Shown piece after piece: positions 60,407-64,000 of a stretch of 64,000 bases of DNA. Below the pieces are notes generated by a model. That model saw only the letters and a program-made list of their open reading frames with translations, did no database searches and had not been told where the DNA came from. Position 1 is the first letter of the stretch, and each line of letters begins with the position of its first letter. The stretch is from Geothrix limicola (GTDB lineage: Bacteria > Acidobacteriota > Holophagae > Holophagales > Holophagaceae), in the NCBI RefSeq assembly GCF_030268085.1, contig NZ_BSDE01000001.1, positions 1,267,990 through 1,331,989 of the forward strand. Direction: 5' to 3'. The position numbers and the translations under genes were made by a program.

Positions 60407-63400
60407 TTAGAACCGCAGGCCGGCTTCAATCGTGAAGGAGCGCGCACCATTGCGGGCGCTGCCCGTTCCCGCATCCGAAAGGTCCGAACTCGCGCGCCAT
60501 CCGTGGGTGACGTACTGGGGGCTGCCGTAGACCTCGTTGTTGTCGCCGTAGGCGCCGATGCCGTTCCAGCCGTTCATGCGAGTGTTGAAGGGGTTGTTGA
60601 TCTGGATGGAGGCGAACACCTTGGCACCGCGCTTGACCTCCAGTTCGATGTCGTACTTCAGCGACGTGGTGAAGCTCTCCTCCATTGTGAAACCCGGCTG
60701 GACCAGGGTGAGCGTGTTGCCCAGGCCCGAGGGTTGGTTCGCGCCGTAGTAGCTGCTGGGGTAGCCGATGTCCATGGTCGTCGAGCGCCAGTCCGGCGTG
60801 CCGCTGATGTAGGTGACCAGGAAGCTGAGGCTGGACTTCACTTTCGGGCGGCTGAGGTCGTAGACGAACCAGGCCTTGGCGTTGTGCTCGGGGTCCTGAA
60901 GCTTGGTGGGGTTGAAGGCGTCGCGCGGGTACCTCGTGTCGTAGTAGTCGCGGAAGTTGCCGGGACTCAGCACCCCGGAGCCCGTGGAATCGTTCACGAT
61001 GGCGGCGTTCGTCATCGTGCGGCCGTAGGTGTAGTTGCCTGAGAACTTCAGTTTCTGAGTGAAGGAGATGTTCCACTCCAGCTCGAAGCCCTTGTAGGTC
61101 TTCACCGAATCCGGATCGTTGCGGGTGATCCGGCGGTAGACATCGTTGTAGACGGTCGGGTCCGCCGGGCTGTACAGCCGGGTGGTGTTGTATTCGGGGA
61201 AGGTGTCGTAGAGGTTCTTCCAGGTCTTGTAGACGAGGGTGGTGCGCCAGGACATGCCACTGGTGTAACTGCGGCGCAGGCCCACGGTGTACTCGGTGGC
61301 GATGGGCGCCTTCCAGTTCGGATCGAGGATGAAGGTGCCCGGGCCCGAGTAGCTGGCCAGCTTGGTGTAATTGGCCGGATTCAGGATGGCGCTCTTGTCT
61401 ACGAGGTACGGCGCGTTTGGCGTGGCCGCATTGGGGTTCGTGCCCGTCCAGTAATACGTGTAGTCCTGGGCCAGGCGGCGATCCACGAACTGCTGGAACT
61501 GGCCGCCGGGCACACGGTTGTGGAACTGGCCGTAGGAGGCGTTGAACACGCGGCTCTGGTCGCCGAAGACGTCCCACTTGTACTCGAAGCGGGGCGTGAC
61601 CACGCTGTAGGAGTGGACGGTGCCCGTGTTGTCTTCCACCTTCATGGTGTCGCTGCGCAGGCCAGCCATGAGGCTGTGATTCTGGTTGAGGGTCCACAGA
61701 TCATTGATGTAGAAGCTGTTGGTGGGCTGGTAGTAGGTGCCCTTCTCATTGCCCTTGAACCAGCGGAGGCTGGGGATCAGCACGCGCTTGCCGTGATCGT
61801 AGAGGAGGCTGGAGCCGACACCGCCCGCGTCCGCGTAGGTGGCCTGCCAGTTCATGACGATGTACTTGCCGTTCACGGTGGCGGGATCGATGCCGCCGGT
61901 TTCAGCCAGCGTGTAGTTCGTGGCCAGCTGACCGGGAATGTTGAAGCTCATGGGGGGCAGGTTGCCCAGGTTGCGGGTGTCCCACTGGAACTTCTGCTGC
62001 TCCAGGCCCATGTCGATCATGTGGCTGGAACCGCCGCTGCCCGTGAGCACGTGCTCGTAGTTGATGACGAGGGTGTTGTCGAAGAAGGTGTCGCCCTGGT
62101 CGATGCTCGAACCGTTGGTCCACTTCCGCGTGTTGTTGCTGGCGAGATCGTAGAACGAATTCGCGATGTAGGTTCCGTTCGACCTCGGAAACACGGACTG
62201 CCCGTACAGCAGGCGGATGGGCGGATTGCCGGGGGTGGTGGGATGGGGCCAGTAGCGGAAGGTCCGTCCGAAGCGGGCTTCAAGCACGCCCGAGGCCCCG
62301 ATGATGCCCTTGTAGGCCAGATCCCAGACGCGGGTGGTGACGCCGTCGTCGCCGCCGCCGGCCGTGCTGATGGGACTGTAGGTGTACCAGGTGGAGCGCT
62401 GATCGTTCTGGGTGTAGTTCCACTCAAGCTGGTGGTTGGGATTGAGCTGCCAGAAGAGGACGAACTGATTGAAGGAGGCCTTGGACGTCGTGGGCTCCAG
62501 AGCGCCCTGCTGATAGGTGTCGGCGCGACGCAGCACGGATCCGTTGGGCAGCTTGAAGTAGGTGCCCGCCTTGTCCGTGGGCAGGGCGGGATCGCTGATG
62601 AGGCGGTCCAGGTGCGTGTAGGTGGGGTGGCTCGGAGAGTAGGTGCCGCCGAAGGCAAAGGTGAGGTGATCCTTCCAGATGGGGCCTCGGAAGACCACGT
62701 CATAGGTGCGCGAAGCGTCATCGGCATTGGGGTACACGCCGCCGGTCTGCCCCAGACGGTTGGGGTAGCTCACCGGCGTCCCCTCCATGCCGGCCGCGTA
62801 GTACTTGGAGCGGATGCTGCCGGAGAAGGTGTTGGTGCCCTTGACCGTGACCATGGAGATGAGGCCGCTGTCCGTGTTGCCGTAGCGGGCGTTGAGGGGT
62901 GACTGGATCACCGCCACGGACTCGATCATGTCCTGGATGGTGGTGTCGCCCATGTCGTAGCCCCAGGCCTGGTCATTGACCATCGCACCGTTCAGCAGCC
63001 ACTTGGTGCTGTTGCCCGAGCCGCCGCGAATGCGGGGCGAGCCGCCCGGGTTGGCGATGCCGGGGGCCAGGTAGGTCACGGCCTCCAGGTTGCTGGACAT
63101 GAGCTGGTTGATCTCTTCGATGGCCATGTTGGTCTGGGTGACCGTTTCCGTCTTGTCCACCTGGGTGGTGGCCGAGACCACTTCGACCGTGGCCTGCTGC
63201 ACCTTCAGGATGTCGCCCACGGGCGTGAGCACCGCATCCGCCTTGGAGGTCTGGCCCGCCAGGATCTGGAAGCTGCCCTTGCTGGTGGCGTAGTCCTTGA
63301 ACGAGGCCGTCAGCGTGTACATGCCGCCGGGCAGGATGGGGATGCGGAACTGGCCGTTGGCGTCGGCCACGGTGGTGCGCTCGCCCAGCAGGCTGGGGGA

Positions 63401-63544
63401 GCTGATGCGCACCACGGCGCCGGGCAGCGGCTGGCCGGCCTTGCTGGTCACGTGGCCCGTGACGCTGCCGGTGGTTTCCTGGGCCATCAGCGACGAGGCG
63501 ACCAGGGCTAAGAGAATGGGGGTGAACCTGGAACGGTTCTGCAT
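60407..63544 (-). CDS. Oar-like TonB-dependent receptor with N-terminal carboxypeptidase-regulatory domain
   Basis: Outer-membrane active transporter of 1045 residues. Signal peptide ending LMAQE; CarboxypepD_reg-like domain TGSVTGHVTSKAGQPLPGAVV (about 25-110); plug domain with IEEINQLMSSNLEAVTYLAPG, SPRIRGGSGNSTKWLLNGA and YGNTDSGLISMVTVKGTN; then a long 22-stranded barrel ending ARSFTIEAGLRF. No SusD-like lipoprotein accompanies it, as is usual for acidobacterial receptors. GAGGAG lies 8 bases before the ATG. It heads the glycan-use gene run in this window. Confidence 0.9.
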   Translation of the reverse strand: MQNRSRFTPILLALVASSLMAQETTGSVTGHVTSKAGQPLPGAVVRISSPSLLGERTTVADANGQFRIPILPGGMYTLTASFKDYATSKGSFQILAGQTSKADAVLTPVGDILKVQQATVEVVSATTQVDKTETVTQTNMAIEEINQLMSSNLEAVTYLAPGIANPGGSPRIRGGSGNSTKWLLNGAMVNDQAWGYDMGDTTIQDMIESVAVIQSPLNARYGNTDSGLISMVTVKGTNTFSGSIRSKYYAAGMEGTPVSYPNRLGQTGGVYPNADDASRTYDVVFRGPIWKDHLTFAFGGTYSPSHPTYTHLDRLISDPALPTDKAGTYFKLPNGSVLRRADTYQQGALEPTTSKASFNQFVLFWQLNPNHQLEWNYTQNDQRSTWYTYSPISTAGGGDDGVTTRVWDLAYKGIIGASGVLEARFGRTFRYWPHPTTPGNPPIRLLYGQSVFPRSNGTYIANSFYDLASNNTRKWTNGSSIDQGDTFFDNTLVINYEHVLTGSGGSSHMIDMGLEQQKFQWDTRNLGNLPPMSFNIPGQLATNYTLAETGGIDPATVNGKYIVMNWQATYADAGGVGSSLLYDHGKRVLIPSLRWFKGNEKGTYYQPTNSFYINDLWTLNQNHSLMAGLRSDTMKVEDNTGTVHSYSVVTPRFEYKWDVFGDQSRVFNASYGQFHNRVPGGQFQQFVDRRLAQDYTYYWTGTNPNAATPNAPYLVDKSAILNPANYTKLASYSGPGTFILDPNWKAPIATEYTVGLRRSYTSGMSWRTTLVYKTWKNLYDTFPEYNTTRLYSPADPTVYNDVYRRITRNDPDSVKTYKGFELEWNISFTQKLKFSGNYTYGRTMTNAAIVNDSTGSGVLSPGNFRDYYDTRYPRDAFNPTKLQDPEHNAKAWFVYDLSRPKVKSSLSFLVTYISGTPDWRSTTMDIGYPSSYYGANQPSGLGNTLTLVQPGFTMEESFTTSLKYDIELEVKRGAKVFASIQINNPFNTRMNGWNGIGAYGDNNEVYGSPQYVTHGWRASSDLSDAGTGSARNGARSFTIEAGLRF

Positions 63545-63571
63545 GGGAACGTCTCCTCTCGGGATCAGCGA

Positions 63572-64000
63572 CTAGAGCTTCAGGGCCAGGGCGATTTCGA
63601 ACACGACGGCCTGCCGCGACTTCTCTTCCAGGACCGCGGGGGCGCCGGTGTAGGTGAAGGGGTGGTAGTCGTAGTGGCCCGTGGAGACACTGCGGAGGTT
63701 GAATTCGATCCTCAGGTCGTCGTTCAGGGGCAGGCCCACGCCCACGAAGGCGCCGAGCCCGACCTTGACCTTGGATTTCGAGATGGCCCAGCCTTCGTAG
63801 TAGTCCTTGCCGGAGCCGTCATCGTAGGGATTCCCCTGGTTGTCCTGGGGGATCAGGGTGCCCGTGAATTCGGACATCACCTTGTAGGCATCGAGGCTGA
63901 GGCCGGCCTTCCAGGTCATGCCCTGGATCCAGGGCAGCGCGTCGGTGTAGCCGCCGCGAAGGCTGAAGCCCTGGGCGGATTCCTTGCGCAGATCCATGGA
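63572..64000 (-). CDS. Outer-membrane protein fragment (5' end beyond window)
   Basis: The last ~143 residues of a barrel-like protein. The frame is open to the window edge and no signal peptide is visible, so it is truncated; an internal ATG at 63997 is unlikely to be the start. Strands such as WKAGLSLDAYKVMSEFTGTL, KVKVGLGAFVGVGLPL and RIEFNLRSVSTGHYDY alternate polar and apolar residues, and it ends VVFEIALALKL. It lies 27 bases before the TonB receptor ATG. Family not recognised. Confidence 0.6.
   Translation of the reverse strand, partial: SMDLRKESAQGFSLRGGYTDALPWIQGMTWKAGLSLDAYKVMSEFTGTLIPQDNQGNPYDDGSGKDYYEGWAISKSKVKVGLGAFVGVGLPLNDDLRIEFNLRSVSTGHYDYHPFTYTGAPAVLEEKSRQAVVFEIALALKL

Noticed and set aside
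58104..60410. A 768-codon plus-strand frame across GH3 and the small barrel
   Set aside because: Antisense shadow of two recognisable genes; no ribosome site or motif of its own.
1..64000. CRISPR arrays, tRNA/rRNA genes, prophage or transposon
   Set aside because: I saw no regularly spaced direct repeats, no cloverleaf or rRNA-like stretch, and no transposase, integrase or phage structural motif; reading by eye can miss a degenerate tRNA.

Overview
The window is high-GC chromosomal DNA from a Gram-negative, didermic bacterium. It carries lipid A synthesis (LpxA), a type IV pilus secretin operon, TonB-dependent transport and outer-membrane barrels. Futalosine-pathway menaquinone synthesis (MqnA), Oar-like TonB receptors with an N-terminal carboxypeptidase-regulatory domain, a GatA-type amidotransferase subunit and many sensor kinases point to the Acidobacteriota, most likely the Holophagae (Geothrix/Holophaga group). 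That placement is inference from gene content. I see no rRNA, tRNA, CRISPR array, insertion sequence or prophage gene.

Layout. 1-0.7 kb: 3' end of a 3-hydroxyacyl-CoA dehydrogenase gene and two very small genes, closed by a strong bidirectional terminator. 0.7-7.1 kb: minus-strand block pilM-N-O-P-Q preceded by a PP2C phosphatase and a J-domain/TPR protein. 7.2-11.5 kb: gatA and sucB (+), then dnaB (-). 11.5-19.2 kb: a 1074-residue lipoprotein-like protein with a worn-out PHP-like domain, a SanA/YdcF protein coupled to a thiolase, and a PlsC/ACP-like/AMP-ligase fusion. 19.3-30.1 kb: housekeeping genes (ABC ATPase, carbonic anhydrase, era, lpxA, fabZ), a GAF/HD-GYP protein, a TrmA-like RNA methyltransferase coupled to speD, three consecutive alkyltransferase-family genes, mqnA and pepQ.

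30.5-33.1 kb: the least familiar part. A 252-residue protein made of two copies of one domain (exact 120-residue period, NCPPxC signature) is followed by a one-domain paralogue, a polytopic membrane protein starting at TTG, and an overlapping histidine kinase gene. I read it as a candidate sensory module. 33.1-38.3 kb: a Cache chemoreceptor, a DPP4-like S9 peptidase and a POT-like MFS transporter. 38.4-46.4 kb: a complete branched-chain-amino-acid-type ABC transporter (livKHMGF) with a CBS-domain gene, then two divergent paralogous porins. 46.5-52 kb: hemerythrin, a membrane histidine kinase and a beta-propeller histidine kinase. 52-64 kb: a minus-strand glycan-use locus with a truncated outer-membrane protein, TonB receptor, small barrel, GH3, GH2 and GH35 enzymes, ending next to the propeller kinase.

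How it fits together: the right-hand third imports and degrades polymers (peptides through the S9 peptidase and POT carrier; beta-galactosides/beta-glucosides through the TonB receptor and GH2/3/35 set; small acids or amino acids through porins and Liv). Several sensor kinases without adjacent response regulators sit beside these genes. The left-hand part is core cell biology. Functions are assigned from motifs recognised by eye; no database search was run.
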